From contig NZ_JAXAFK010000003.1 in NCBI RefSeq assembly GCF_033898505.1, positions 372,001-436,000 on the forward strand: DNA of 64,000 nt. Reading direction: 5' to 3'. The DNA is from Pectobacterium carotovorum (GTDB lineage: Bacteria; Pseudomonadota; Gammaproteobacteria; Enterobacterales; Enterobacteriaceae). Below are positions 44,480 to 53,902 of the stretch, piece by piece. Every line of letters begins with the position of its first letter. Positions within the stretch are counted from its first letter, which is position 1. Both the position numbers and the translations under genes were made by a program. The notes beneath the pieces are model-generated. The model was given only the letters and a program-made list of their open reading frames with translations, did not search any database and was not told the origin of the DNA.

Positions 44480-44686
44480 CTAAACATCTCCACTAAAAAG
44501 TCATATTCGGTGTGGTGGTTAAACCTACTGTGCGGGCGAAATGTCGTTTTTCAACAAGATTTCTCGTTTTCCAACGACACACCCTCGTTTTTCATCAGCA
44601 GCACACGTTTCATTTTCATGCTAACCACCGATGTAACGGCCCGACACACGCCTTCGCGGCAGGTCAAACTGTTTCGGTTGGAAATA

Positions 44687-44714
44687 AGATGGGGCCAACA
44701 TTTCTATCATCAAG
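44687..44714 (-). promoter_or_regulatory. Sigma-32 heat-shock promoter of dnaKJ
   Basis: On the minus strand the -35 is CCCCTTGAT and the -10 is CCCCATCT, 14 bp between CTTGAT and CCCCATCT, matching the sigma-32 pattern and the E. coli dnaK P1 promoter. The transcript leader is about 200 nt. The opposite side of this 480-bp gap holds the satP promoter, which I cannot place. Confidence 0.88.
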
Positions 44715-44962
44715 GGGGGAAGATGAAAAAAAATGACCTTTATCCCTCGTACGATCAAACTATTCTGCCTTCCCCATGTTGTGTCCGTTCCCAACGCCCG
44801 ATATGATGCCGCGCTCGCTGCAAAAATGGGGACATTTCCCTACATAATGGCGGGCAATAACACCTAAACGACACCTATCCCAACGTGATTGGCGCATTCG
44901 CTAACCTTAATGCCGCGCCCGACGCGAAGGGACTATTAATAATCTGTTATTGCAGAGGATTT

Positions 44963-45538
44963 ATGAGCACGAACACGTTGGCAAATCCTGGTCCATTAGG
45001 ACTGATGGGCTTCGGGATGACCACTATTCTGTTGAACCTGCACAACGCAGGCTTTTTCCCACTTTCTTCCATCATTCTCAGCATGGGTATTTTCTACGGC
45101 GGCATCGCCCAGATTCTGGCCGGTCTGCTGGAATATAAAAAAGGCAATACATTTGGCGTGACCGCATTCACGTCTTATGGCGCATTCTGGCTGACGCTGG
45201 TTGCCATTCTCGTGCTGCCGAAAATGGGTCTGGCGGAAGCCAGCGATGCTCAATTCCTTGGCGTGTTCCTTGGCCTGTGGGGCATCTTCACACTGTTTAT
45301 GTTCTTCGGTACATTTGGCACCAACCGCGCACTGCAATTTGTCTTCGGTAGCCTGACCGTACTGTTTGCTCTGCTGGCCGTAGGTAACTTTACCGGCAAC
45401 CACGCCCTGCTGACCTTCGCGGGTTACGAAGGTATCATCTGTGGCGCGAGTGCAATTTATCTGGCAATGGCTGAAGTGCTGAACGAGAAGTTTGGCCGCA
45501 CCGTCCTGCCAATCGGTTCATGTGGCGCGTCCCACTAA
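44963..45538 (+). CDS. satP: Acetate/succinate permease SatP (YaaH)
   Basis: 191 residues, six membrane helices, of the acetate uptake transporter family. The signature LANPGPLGLMGFGMTT lies at the N-terminus; GILYKKGNTFG-like LEYKKGNTFGVTAFTSYGAFW and ICGASAIYLAMAEVLN are conserved. In E. coli it imports acetate and succinate with protons. I chose ATG at 44963, preceded by AGAGGA; a longer frame to 44885 is not conserved. Confidence 0.94.
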   Translation: MSTNTLANPGPLGLMGFGMTTILLNLHNAGFFPLSSIILSMGIFYGGIAQILAGLLEYKKGNTFGVTAFTSYGAFWLTLVAILVLPKMGLAEASDAQFLGVFLGLWGIFTLFMFFGTFGTNRALQFVFGSLTVLFALLAVGNFTGNHALLTFAGYEGIICGASAIYLAMAEVLNEKFGRTVLPIGSCGASH

Positions 45539-45591
45539 GTTCTGATGCAATATAATTTCTGACGCGGTAAGCTCTCGCCGCGTTAAATGCC

Positions 45592-45629
45592 AACGGGCCC
45601 TGTCTATCTGACAAGGGCCCGTTTGTTTT
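45592..45629 (+). terminator. satP terminator
   Basis: AACGGGCCC-TGTC pairs with GACA-AGGGCCCGTT, with a loop of five and one bulged A, then TTTGTTTTTG. Strong and close to the convergent transporter gene, so it may serve one strand chiefly. Confidence 0.85.
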
Positions 45630-45681
45630 TGATGATGACGCGTTTTTAATGACGGTACGTTTTAAGAACGAGACAACACGC

Positions 45682-47019
45682 TTAAACCTCAACAGGAGAA
45701 CGATCGCGCGCGTCGCTATCAGCCACAGCATGCGAATCGGCATCCAGATCGCGCTGCAAATATATCCCCAGCAGCAGACCTACCGCGGCTAGCGTCAGCA
45801 CATAAAATGCCGGTGCCAGCGGCGTTGCCTTCATAATCAGCGTGACAAAGACAGGCGTAAGGCCACCGAAAATGGCATAGGAAACGTTGTAGGAAAAAGA
45901 AATCCCCGAGAACCGCACCGCAGCCGGAAACGCCCGCACCATAACATACGGCACACCGCCCACCACACCCACGCTGAGCCCTACAATCGCATAGCTGACA
46001 AAGAGCAGCGTCGTACTGCTTGCTGCCGAACTGTAAAAGAACCAGCTACAGGCGGCCAACGACAGGCTACCCACCATAAACAGCTTGCTGGCACCAAAGC
46101 GGTCGACCAGCAACCCCGAACCGACGCAGCCCACCATCAATGCAATCGTTGCCAAACAGTTCGCCTGCAACGCCAGCGCGGCAGGAATCCCGTGGACTTT
46201 TTGCAGGTAGGTCGGAGCCATCAGAATAACGACGACGATGCACGCAGACAGCAGCCAGGTCAGCAGCATGGAAACCACAACCGCACGTTTATGGTTTAAG
46301 ACGACAGATTTCAGCGGCAACTCTTCCGCCAGCTTTTTCTGCGCCTGCATTTCCATAAAAATAGGCGTTTCCTGCAACCAGCGGCGCAGATACATGGCAA
46401 CAAGGCCGAAGACCCCACCGATGAAGAACGGCAAGCGCCAGCCGCCGTCCGACATCTGCTCCGGTGTAAGCACCGTATTCAGCAACGTCGCGATCAGTGA
46501 ACCCAGCAGAATACCCATCGTCAGCCCGGCAGTCAGCGTACCGCAGGCAAAACCGATGCGGGCACGAGGCACATGTTCCGCAACGAAGACCCACGCACCG
46601 GGGACTTCCCCGCCGATTGCAGCCCCTTGCAGCACGCGCATCAACAGCAGCAGAAGCGGCGCAGCAATACCAATAGCTTCATAAGTCGGCAGCAGGCCCA
46701 TTGCCAGCGTCGGTAGCGCCATCAGCAATATACTGAGGCTGAACATTCTCTTACGTCCGCTCTTGTCACCGAAGTGGGCCATGATGATGCCCCCAAGCGG
46801 ACGGGCCAGATAGCCTGCGGCGAAAATACCGAACGTCTGTACCTGCCGCAGCCATTCAGGAATATCCGGCGGGAAGAAGAGATCGCCAATCACGGCAGCA
46901 AAGAAGACGAAAATAATAAAATCATAAAACTCTAACGCGCCACCCAGCGCAGCCAGAGACAGCGTTTTATAGTCCTGCCGGTTCAACCGGCGAGGATCGG
47001 CGTGTTGATCCTGAGTCAT
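45682..47019 (-). CDS. MHS-family MFS transporter (metabolite:H+ symporter)
   Basis: A 445-residue, 12-helix permease. N-terminal ALEFYDFIIF, loop motif FGDKSGRKRMF between helices 2 and 3, and RVLQGAAIGGEVPGAWVF in helix 4 place it among ProP/ShiA/CitA-type symporters. The substrate (an organic acid, betaine or similar) cannot be determined. E. coli has no such gene between satP and mog, so it is an insertion relative to E. coli. Confidence 0.85.
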   Translation of the reverse strand: MTQDQHADPRRLNRQDYKTLSLAALGGALEFYDFIIFVFFAAVIGDLFFPPDIPEWLRQVQTFGIFAAGYLARPLGGIIMAHFGDKSGRKRMFSLSILLMALPTLAMGLLPTYEAIGIAAPLLLLLMRVLQGAAIGGEVPGAWVFVAEHVPRARIGFACGTLTAGLTMGILLGSLIATLLNTVLTPEQMSDGGWRLPFFIGGVFGLVAMYLRRWLQETPIFMEMQAQKKLAEELPLKSVVLNHKRAVVVSMLLTWLLSACIVVVILMAPTYLQKVHGIPAALALQANCLATIALMVGCVGSGLLVDRFGASKLFMVGSLSLAACSWFFYSSAASSTTLLFVSYAIVGLSVGVVGGVPYVMVRAFPAAVRFSGISFSYNVSYAIFGGLTPVFVTLIMKATPLAPAFYVLTLAAVGLLLGIYLQRDLDADSHAVADSDARDRSPVEV

Positions 47020-47139
47020 AAGATACCGTGCATTGCCAGAGTGAAAAAATCCACCGCAGTGTGTAAAGTAGAAATTACTATATCGGCAAAATTTTTATAC
47101 ACCAGCAAAGCTGAATCTTATGTTTCAAATCGCCTAACT

Positions 47140-47727
47140 TCAGTCTTTTATTTCGCGCACGGCATTTTTAGGGCGAAAAGCTGCTACTACATCTGGATTG
47201 GTTTCGATGTAAGGGCCTTCCAGCAGTTGGATACAATACGGTACGCTGGCAAAAATACCGGCCACAACCACCTTGCCATCAGCGCCTTTTAAACCTTCCA
47301 GCGTTTCCTTAATCGACTTAGGCTGCCCTGGCAGGTTGAGAATCAGCGCCTGTTTACGCAGCACGCCCACCTGGCGAGAGAGAATCGCGGTCGGAACGAA
47401 GCGCAGGCTGATCTGCCGCATTTGCTCGCCAAACCCCGGCATTTCTCGATCGGCAACGGCCAGCGTGGCATCCGGCGTGACATCACGACGTGCAGGCCCC
47501 GTTCCTCCGGTCGTCAACACCAGATGACAGCCGCGTTCATCAACCAGTTCACACAGCGTTTGTTCAATCATCGGCTGTTCATCAGGCACCAGCCGGGTTT
47601 CCACGACAAAAGGCGTGGTCAGGGCGCTACGGAGCCAGGATTCCAGTTCTGGGATGCCTTTATCCTGATAAACCCCGTTGGAAGCGCGGTCAGATACGGA
47701 GACCAAACCAATACGCAATACGTTCAT
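47140..47727 (-). CDS. mog: Molybdopterin adenylyltransferase
   Basis: It adenylylates molybdopterin before MoeA inserts molybdate. 195 residues, as in E. coli. Landmarks: VLTTGGTGPARRDVTPDAT (about 72-90) and GFGEQMRQ. I took ATG at 47727, preceded by AGAGGTG; a GTG two codons upstream is less likely. Confidence 0.95.
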   Translation of the reverse strand: MNVLRIGLVSVSDRASNGVYQDKGIPELESWLRSALTTPFVVETRLVPDEQPMIEQTLCELVDERGCHLVLTTGGTGPARRDVTPDATLAVADREMPGFGEQMRQISLRFVPTAILSRQVGVLRKQALILNLPGQPKSIKETLEGLKGADGKVVVAGIFASVPYCIQLLEGPYIETNPDVVAAFRPKNAVREIKD

Positions 47728-48116
47728 AAGCACCTCTGTCTAAATAAAACACCAATTTTATCAGGATATTGAACGCTTTTAGCAAACAATTAGCTCTTAT
47801 GAGGAAATTCACACTGCGTCCGTTATTTCACTCCGAGTGCAATACAGCATTTGATAATAGTTATTAAATAGCGTCTCAAAAAAGAGAAAGAAATGACTTA
47901 AATTAATAATACCGTTTCGCAATTAAAATTTAAGAATAGCAGGCGCATAAAAAAGATCGCTTACCCATTAAGAGCGGATGAAATAAGCCGATAGATTAAA
48001 GAGAAGAGGATGATATCTACCACGACAGAACATCACGTTAAATCAAATAATATGATAAAATTAAAGCACTTCTTTCGTATCACAATAAGTAAAAAAGCCC
48101 TATCAAGGAAGTCGCC
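47728..48116. other. AT-rich intergenic region before the GGDEF gene
   Basis: About 390 bp, strongly A/T-rich after 47820, with no credible gene. It must contain the mog and GGDEF-gene promoters, but I see no confident operator. Low GC here suggests a horizontally acquired or regulator-silenced segment, by inference. Confidence 0.4.
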
Positions 48117-49205
48117 ATGAACGATCTTAAGTATAAGATACTTAAACTTTTTGCCCATCCGACGTATGCCTTTTTCCTGTTTGGGGCGATTTCCTTTATC
48201 CTCACCATCATTATTATGCATGAAGCCAACAAATCGACCTGGAAAACAGAACGGATCAATCTCGATACCGCGATCAAAACCTACGGCTCCTACACCAATA
48301 GCGGCGAAGTAGCCGAAAGCGATATGGTTCGGCAATCCGGCACTTATTTGTCTTCACGAACCAGAACCTTTGCCTTTAACACGCGGGATTCACGTAGCGA
48401 GTGCATAAACAAGCTCTCTTCTTCCGACCTCAACTTCAACGATATGGCGGTTATTCGCACCTGCCAAAATAAACTGCCTTCTATCGGAGATTATGCGGGT
48501 AAAGACACCCTGACGATTATTTTCCCTATTCTGTCGCCAACCGATGAATTACTGGGTATTTGGATAAGAACAACCTCAGAAAACCCACAACCATCCTTTA
48601 TCCAGACGCTGTCTTCTTTATCTTCGCTTCTCATTGTTGCAGGTAGTGTGCTGCTCTTTGCTATTTTAGGCAGCCTGATGTCACTGCTGACGAAAAAATA
48701 TTTGGTGGAATTGCCGATCATCGCACGCTATGACGACCTCACCGGTTATTTACGGCGAGATGCGTTCTTTCTGGCCGCCAATAAAGCCTTTAGTGTCGCC
48801 AATCTGACCAAGCGTCCTGTCAGCGTCATTCTGATCGACATCGACTACTTTAAGCACGTAAATGATAGCTTTGGTCACGGCGTCGGTGACGAGGCGCTGA
48901 AGTTTGTTGCCGACACGTTCAAAAAATCATTTCGCCGCGAAGATATTTTTGGCCGTATTGGCGGCGATAAATTTGCAATCGTGTTTCCGAATACCGGATT
49001 AGACGATGCATACACCATCGTGGATAAAGCGAGAGAGCGTGTTAGCGATACGCCTTGTGAAACCGCCGCAGGAAAAATCAGGCTGACGGTCAGTATTGGG
49101 CTGGTTGAATACCATATCGCTGGAGAAGACCTCAGCGAGGTGATGAAGCGTGCCGATGATAATCTTTATATCGCGAAGAAAACCCGTAACGCGACGGCGA
49201 AATAA
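48117..49205 (+). CDS. Membrane GGDEF-domain protein with degenerate GGDKF site
   Basis: 362 residues. Order: N-terminal helix (about 15-35), a small periplasmic region (about 36-155) with two or three Cys, a second helix (about 160-185), and a GGDEF domain (about 198-358). DDLTGYLRRDAF and IDIDYFKHVNDSFGHGVGD are conserved. The signature is GGDKF at 282-286: the metal-binding Glu is Lys, so cyclase activity is probably lost or reduced. The I-site RxxD (RRED, 273-276) is kept, so it may act as a c-di-GMP receptor. AAGGAAG precedes the start. E. coli has no counterpart between mog and talB. Confidence 0.85.
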   Translation: MNDLKYKILKLFAHPTYAFFLFGAISFILTIIIMHEANKSTWKTERINLDTAIKTYGSYTNSGEVAESDMVRQSGTYLSSRTRTFAFNTRDSRSECINKLSSSDLNFNDMAVIRTCQNKLPSIGDYAGKDTLTIIFPILSPTDELLGIWIRTTSENPQPSFIQTLSSLSSLLIVAGSVLLFAILGSLMSLLTKKYLVELPIIARYDDLTGYLRRDAFFLAANKAFSVANLTKRPVSVILIDIDYFKHVNDSFGHGVGDEALKFVADTFKKSFRREDIFGRIGGDKFAIVFPNTGLDDAYTIVDKARERVSDTPCETAAGKIRLTVSIGLVEYHIAGEDLSEVMKRADDNLYIAKKTRNATAK

Positions 49206-49239
49206 GCTTCTCCCTTCAAAAATGCCAGCACGCAGACAA

Positions 49240-49268
49240 AAAAATAGCCGGGAATCCCGGCTATTTTT
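49240..49268. terminator. Bidirectional terminator between the GGDEF gene and talB
   Basis: A perfect 13-bp stem, AAAAATAGCCGGG with CCCGGCTATTTTT, around a 3-nt loop, with T-runs on both strands. Confidence 0.93.
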
Positions 49269-49281
49269 ATCAGCAAAATGC

Positions 49282-50235
49282 TTACAGTAAATCTGCAATC
49301 ATCTTTTCCAGTTTTTCCTGGTCGATAGCAAATTTACGGATCCCATCAGCCAGTTTATCAATCGCCATTGGGTCTTGATTGTGCTGCCAGTAGAATTCCG
49401 CTTCTGTCATTTTCGCCGGACGAACTTTCACTTCACCAGCATAAGACAGTTTGCGAACCACTTCGCCTTCGCTTTCTGACAGCTCTTTCAACAGCGCTGG
49501 TGCGATCGTCAGGCGGTCACACCCAGCCAGTTCCAGAATCTCACCAACGTTACGGAAGCTCGCGCCCATCACGACGGTTTCATAGCCGTGCTCTTTGTAG
49601 TAGTCATAGATTTCGCTAACGGACACCACGCCTGGATCTTCGTGCGGCGCGAATTCTTTCTTATCGCCATTGGCTTTGTACCAGTCAAGAATACGGCCAA
49701 CGAACGGTGAAATCAGGAATACGCCAGCTTCAGCACAGGCGCGCGCCTGTGCAAAGGAGAACAGCAGCGTCAGGTTACAGTTGATGCCTTCTTTTTCCAG
49801 CTGCTCCGCCGCGCGGATGCCCTGCCAGGTTGAAGCCAGTTTAATCAGGATACGCTCGTTGCTGATGCCTGCGTCGTTGTACAGTTTGATCAGGTGTTTT
49901 GCCTTCGCCACGCTGGCTTCGGTGTCATAAGACAAACGTGCATCCACTTCTGTGGAGATGCGGCCTGGGATCAATTTTAAAATTTCGAGACCAATGTTGA
50001 CCGCCAGTTTGTCCGTAGCATCGACGACCTGCTGTTTGCGATCGCTGCTCTGCTCGCGCGCCCAGACAATCGCGTCGTCGATCAGCTTGCGGTATTCAGG
50101 AATTTGCGCCGCGTTCAGAATCAGTGAAGGGTTGGTGGTCGCATCTTGCGGTTGGTACAGTTTCATTGCCGCAATATCGCCGGTATCAGCTACAACCGTG
50201 GTCAATTGGCGTAGGGAAGTCAGTTTATCCGTCAT
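49282..50235 (-). CDS. talB: Transaldolase
   Basis: 317 residues, as in E. coli TalB. It moves a dihydroxyacetone unit between sugar phosphates in the non-oxidative pentose phosphate pathway. The Schiff-base Lys is in [13 protein letters not shown] (about 130-136); the N-terminus is [20 protein letters not shown]. Confidence 0.96.
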   Translation of the reverse strand: MTDKLTSLRQLTTVVADTGDIAAMKLYQPQDATTNPSLILNAAQIPEYRKLIDDAIVWAREQSSDRKQQVVDATDKLAVNIGLEILKLIPGRISTEVDARLSYDTEASVAKAKHLIKLYNDAGISNERILIKLASTWQGIRAAEQLEKEGINCNLTLLFSFAQARACAEAGVFLISPFVGRILDWYKANGDKKEFAPHEDPGVVSVSEIYDYYKEHGYETVVMGASFRNVGEILELAGCDRLTIAPALLKELSESEGEVVRKLSYAGEVKVRPAKMTEAEFYWQHNQDPMAIDKLADGIRKFAIDQEKLEKMIADLL

Positions 50236-50537
50236 GTTGGCATGTCTCGTTGTTTATACGTGGTGCTCGTGAATGAAAATAGCTCGTATATGAATCGACT
50301 TATTATCTAATCGGGTGGCCGTCTATTTTGCGCCGAAATCTGATAATAACACGCGCACTTTCCCGCGCAAGCCAGCCTTTTCCCACGCCCCCTTGCAACG
50401 GCGATTACACGCTGGTGATTCCCCTTTCCAAACGCGCTCGGACGTAAAAGACAAGGCGTATTGTAGCTATCGCCGTTTTCTTACGGCGTTCTTGCTATAG
50501 TAGGCTCATCTCAAATCAGACCGACAGGACATGGCGC
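50236..50537. other. Divergent intergenic region between talB and yaaA
   Basis: About 300 bp, no credible gene. A -10-like CTATAGT (near 50495) sits before yaaA. No known operator is recognised. Confidence 0.4.
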
Positions 50538-51311
50538 ATGCTTATTACTATTTCACCCGCAAAAACGCTCGACTACACCAGTCCTTTGGCAACAACGCGT
50601 TATACCCAGCCGGAGCTTCTGGACTATTCCAGCCAACTGATTGATGTATGTAAAAAACTGACGCCGGCACAGCTCGCCTCTCTGATGAGCATCAGCGATA
50701 AACTGGCCGATCTGAACGCAGGCCGCTTTAGCGAGTGGCATCCGGATTTCACGCCGGAGAACGCGCGTCAGGCGCTGCTGGCGTTTAAGGGTGACGTCTA
50801 TACTGGATTAGCCGTTGAAGATTTCAGCGAGGATGATTTCGATTTCGCCCAGCAGCATCTGCGTATGCTATCTGGTCTGTACGGTGTGTTGCGTCCGCTG
50901 GATTTGATGCGGCCGTATCGGCTGGAAATGGGTACCAAGCTGGAAAATAAAGCCGGTAAAGATCTCTACAGTTTCTGGGGCGACACCATTACAGAAAAAC
51001 TGAATCAGGCGCTGCGCGATCAAGGCGACGATGTGCTGGTTAATCTGGCATCGGATGAATATTTCAAAGCCGTTAAACCGAAAAAGCTCAATGCCCACCT
51101 GATCAAACCCGTCTTTTTGGATGAGAAAAACGGTAAATTCAAGGTGATCAGTTTCTACGCCAAGAAAGCGCGCGGCCTGATGAGTCGTTTCATTATTCAA
51201 AACCGCTTAACGCAGCCGGAACAGTTAGCAGACTTTGACTCGGAAGGTTATTTCTTCGAGGAAGCGGAATCCTCCGCCAACGAGTTAGTGTTCAAGCGTC
51301 ACGAGCAGTAA
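50538..51311 (+). CDS. yaaA: Peroxide-stress protein YaaA (DUF328/UPF0246)
   Basis: 257 residues (E. coli 258), with the N-terminal [12 protein letters not shown] and C-terminal [14 protein letters not shown]. In E. coli it is induced by OxyR and lowers intracellular free iron during peroxide stress; it also binds DNA. GACAGGACATGGCGC precedes the start. It stands alone between talB and the thr operon; yaaJ is missing. Confidence 0.94.
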   Translation: MLITISPAKTLDYTSPLATTRYTQPELLDYSSQLIDVCKKLTPAQLASLMSISDKLADLNAGRFSEWHPDFTPENARQALLAFKGDVYTGLAVEDFSEDDFDFAQQHLRMLSGLYGVLRPLDLMRPYRLEMGTKLENKAGKDLYSFWGDTITEKLNQALRDQGDDVLVNLASDEYFKAVKPKKLNAHLIKPVFLDEKNGKFKVISFYAKKARGLMSRFIIQNRLTQPEQLADFDSEGYFFEEAESSANELVFKRHEQ

Positions 51312-51407
51312 TTTACTTTACCCACAACCTCCGCTTATCTACGAGAACAGGAAGGTATCGCGGATTTTTCCGTTATCCGGCGTAAAAAATTATGCTGAGG
51401 AGATAGC

Positions 51408-51636
51408 GGGCTTAGGATGAGCCGCAAGGATGCGGCGAGAGCTTGCGCCACGTCGGGAACGTGTCGCAAGCGTTCCGTTCAGCCAGATATCGACGAAGGC
51501 ACCGCGCTAGCGGCATAATTAACGCCGACAGCCTGGGTTCGCAGGGCGGCGGCGATTGAGCGCCCTGCGTCGGGCGCGTGCTACTGAGTAGCATGAAAAT
51601 GACAATATCATCGCGCACGAAACCATCTCTTAGCCC
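51408..51636. repeat. Hairpin-rich intergenic element, second family (229 bp)
   Basis: Between yaaA and thrC. The ends GGGCTTAGGATG (51408-51419) and CATCTCTTAGCCC (51624-51636) form an imperfect inverted repeat. Internal palindromes include GCCGCA/TGCGGC, GCTTGCG/CGCAAGC enclosing ACGT/ACGT, CAGGGCG/CGCCCTG and GCTAC/GTAGC. It shares no long sequence with the 222-557 element, except the 11-nt core CGTCGGGAACG. No transposase or credible ORF. Confidence 0.7.
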
Positions 51637-51677
51637 ACAAAAATAGCGTAACTAAGAGACAGTCCTTGCAAAAAGCC

Positions 51678-52967
51678 TTATTCCGGCAGCGCCATCAGAA
51701 ACTCACGCAGCTTCGCGAAATCATCCGGGAAGTTGTGCGACAGCAGATCCAGATCGGCACGCTCAGCCAGCGCTTCAGGCAGATCCAGTTCTTTGCCCAA
51801 AATGGCTTCTACGCTTTCCTTGAATTTCGCTGGGTGCGCCGTACCCAGGAACAGGCCAAACTCACCGGCTTGCAGCTGATCGCGCAGCAGACGGTAAGCA
51901 ATCGCAGCGTGCGGCTCAGAGAGATAGCCTAACGCATCCAGCTCATGCATGGTTTCTTCCGTGGTCTCATCGCTCACCGCGCCAAAACCCAGCGTTTTCA
52001 ACTGCCAGTTTTTACGACGGAACAGCTCTTCCACGCGCGGCCAGTTGTTCGGCTGACTCACGTCCATCGCGTTGGATAACGTTGCCACCGTTTTATTCGG
52101 TTCCCAACTCCCGCTGCTCAGGAAGCGCGGCACGGTGTCATTGGCGTTAGTCGCCGCGATGAAGCGCTTAATCGGCAGACCCAGCGATTTTGCCAGCAGT
52201 CCGGCGGTCAGATCGCCGAAGTTACCGCTCGGCACAGAAACCACCAGCTGATTACGCGCTTCCTGTGGCAGTTGTGCAACGGCTTCAAAGTAGTAGCAAA
52301 TTTGCGCCAGCAGACGGCTGATATTGATGGAGTTTGCCGAGTTCAGGCCAATCGCCTTTTTCAGTTCCTCATCATCAAACGCCTTTTTCACCAACGCCTG
52401 ACAGGCATCGAAATCGCTATCGATAGCGATGGTGTGAATGTTGCCGCCCAGCGTGCAGAACAGTTTTTCCTGCAACGGACTGATCTTGCCCTGCGGATAT
52501 AAAATCACCACACGAACATTTTCCAGACCATAGAAAGCATGCGCCACGGCAGCACCGGTGTCGCCAGAGGTCGCCGTCAGAATGGTAATTTTCTCGTCGC
52601 CAGACACTTCCGTCAGCATTTGCGCCATAAAGCGGCCGCCGAAGTCTTTAAAGGCCAGCGTCGGACCGTGGAACAGTTCCAGCGCGGCGATATCTTCCGC
52701 TACCGGTGCAACCGGCGCCGGGAACGCAAAGGCCGCTTTTACGCGCTCGAACACGGTTTCAGCCGCAATTTCATCGCCGATATACGCAGACAGAATGCGG
52801 CTGCTGCGGGTAACGAAATCCAGATCCAGCAGGGCATCGATTTCGGTGCGCTCAAATTCCGGCAGTTCCAGCGGGAAGAACAGCCCTTGCTGGCTACCCA
52901 GTCCTTGCTTGATAGCCTGAGCAAAACTGACCTGCTCGTTATGATCTTTAAGGTTGTACAGTTTCAT
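51678..52967 (-). CDS. thrC: Threonine synthase
   Basis: A PLP enzyme that converts O-phosphohomoserine to threonine. 429 residues (E. coli 428). The PLP Lys is in GPTLAFKDFGGRF (about 107), and the Gly-rich SVPSGNFGDLTAG is present. Last gene of thrABC, 3 bp after thrB. Confidence 0.96.
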   Translation of the reverse strand: MKLYNLKDHNEQVSFAQAIKQGLGSQQGLFFPLELPEFERTEIDALLDLDFVTRSSRILSAYIGDEIAAETVFERVKAAFAFPAPVAPVAEDIAALELFHGPTLAFKDFGGRFMAQMLTEVSGDEKITILTATSGDTGAAVAHAFYGLENVRVVILYPQGKISPLQEKLFCTLGGNIHTIAIDSDFDACQALVKKAFDDEELKKAIGLNSANSINISRLLAQICYYFEAVAQLPQEARNQLVVSVPSGNFGDLTAGLLAKSLGLPIKRFIAATNANDTVPRFLSSGSWEPNKTVATLSNAMDVSQPNNWPRVEELFRRKNWQLKTLGFGAVSDETTEETMHELDALGYLSEPHAAIAYRLLRDQLQAGEFGLFLGTAHPAKFKESVEAILGKELDLPEALAERADLDLLSHNFPDDFAKLREFLMALPE

Positions 52968-52970
52968 GCG

Positions 52971-53900
52971 TTATCCCAGTTGTCGTGCGCCAGTCGTATC
53001 AAGACGGCAAATATGAACAAAACCTTCATCGTTCTGCAAATAGTTATCCCGCAGCCAGTCGGCCAGGCGCTGTGCGCTCGCCATGTCGTTGCAAACGGAG
53101 AATAACGTCGGGCCAGAGCCGGAAATACCACAGGCCAGCGCCCCGATATCTTCAGCAGCCTGGCGAGCGGCCGCAAAGCCGGGCAGCAGTTTCGTACGAT
53201 AAGGTTCCGCGATGACATCCTTCATCAGTTTCGCCGCCAGCGCAGCCTGTCCGGTATGGCAAGCGTGGATAAAACCAGCCAGATAACGGCCGTGACTGAT
53301 GCAATCCTGACGACGATATTGTGCAGGCAGAATCGCGCGCGCTTCAGCAGTAGAGACCTTAATCCCCGGATACGCCATGACCCACAGCCAGTCATCAAAC
53401 GACGGTACAGGCTGGCTGATGATGCCGTTTTCTTCCAGCATCAGTTGGACGCCGCCAAGGAAACACGGAGCCACGTTATCGTAGTGAACGCTGCCGGAAA
53501 TGCGCCCTTCCAGCTCACCCATCAGTTTCAGCAGACGGGTATCATCCAGCGGCTTGCCGCAAAATTCGTTCATCGCCATCAGCCCGGCGACGACAGAACA
53601 GGCGCTGGAACCTAGCCCTGAACCAATCGGCATATTCTTTTCGAGCGTCATCGCCACCGGCACGGTTTTGCCAATTTCCTGACAGAAAAGCTCCCAACAT
53701 TGGTACACAATGTTTTCTTTCGGGTTGTCCGGCAGCTTGCTAACAAAACGCCCTTCATTACGCAGGCTGAACAGATCGGCCGCCTCGACAGAGACGCAAT
53801 CGCCCAGCAATGAACCGTCTACCGGCGAAACGGCCGCACCCAGTACATCAAACCCAACGCTGACGTTACCGATTGATGCAGGTGCATACACCTTAACCAT
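52971..53900 (-). CDS. thrB: Homoserine kinase
   Basis: A GHMP kinase that phosphorylates homoserine. 309 residues. The ATP motif is [16 protein letters not shown] (about 91-106), with the C-terminal [12 protein letters not shown] chose ATG at 53900 ([11 protein letters not shown]), preceded by GGGAG; the frame extends to 53921 inside thrA. It starts 2 bp after thrA. Confidence 0.95.
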   Translation of the reverse strand: MVKVYAPASIGNVSVGFDVLGAAVSPVDGSLLGDCVSVEAADLFSLRNEGRFVSKLPDNPKENIVYQCWELFCQEIGKTVPVAMTLEKNMPIGSGLGSSACSVVAGLMAMNEFCGKPLDDTRLLKLMGELEGRISGSVHYDNVAPCFLGGVQLMLEENGIISQPVPSFDDWLWVMAYPGIKVSTAEARAILPAQYRRQDCISHGRYLAGFIHACHTGQAALAAKLMKDVIAEPYRTKLLPGFAAARQAAEDIGALACGISGSGPTLFSVCNDMASAQRLADWLRDNYLQNDEGFVHICRLDTTGARQLG

Positions 53901-53902
53901 AA

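Noticed and set aside
44885..44962. Longer satP starting at 44885
   Set aside because: The 26 extra residues do not match SatP, while the ATG at 44963 has AGAGGA and gives the family start.
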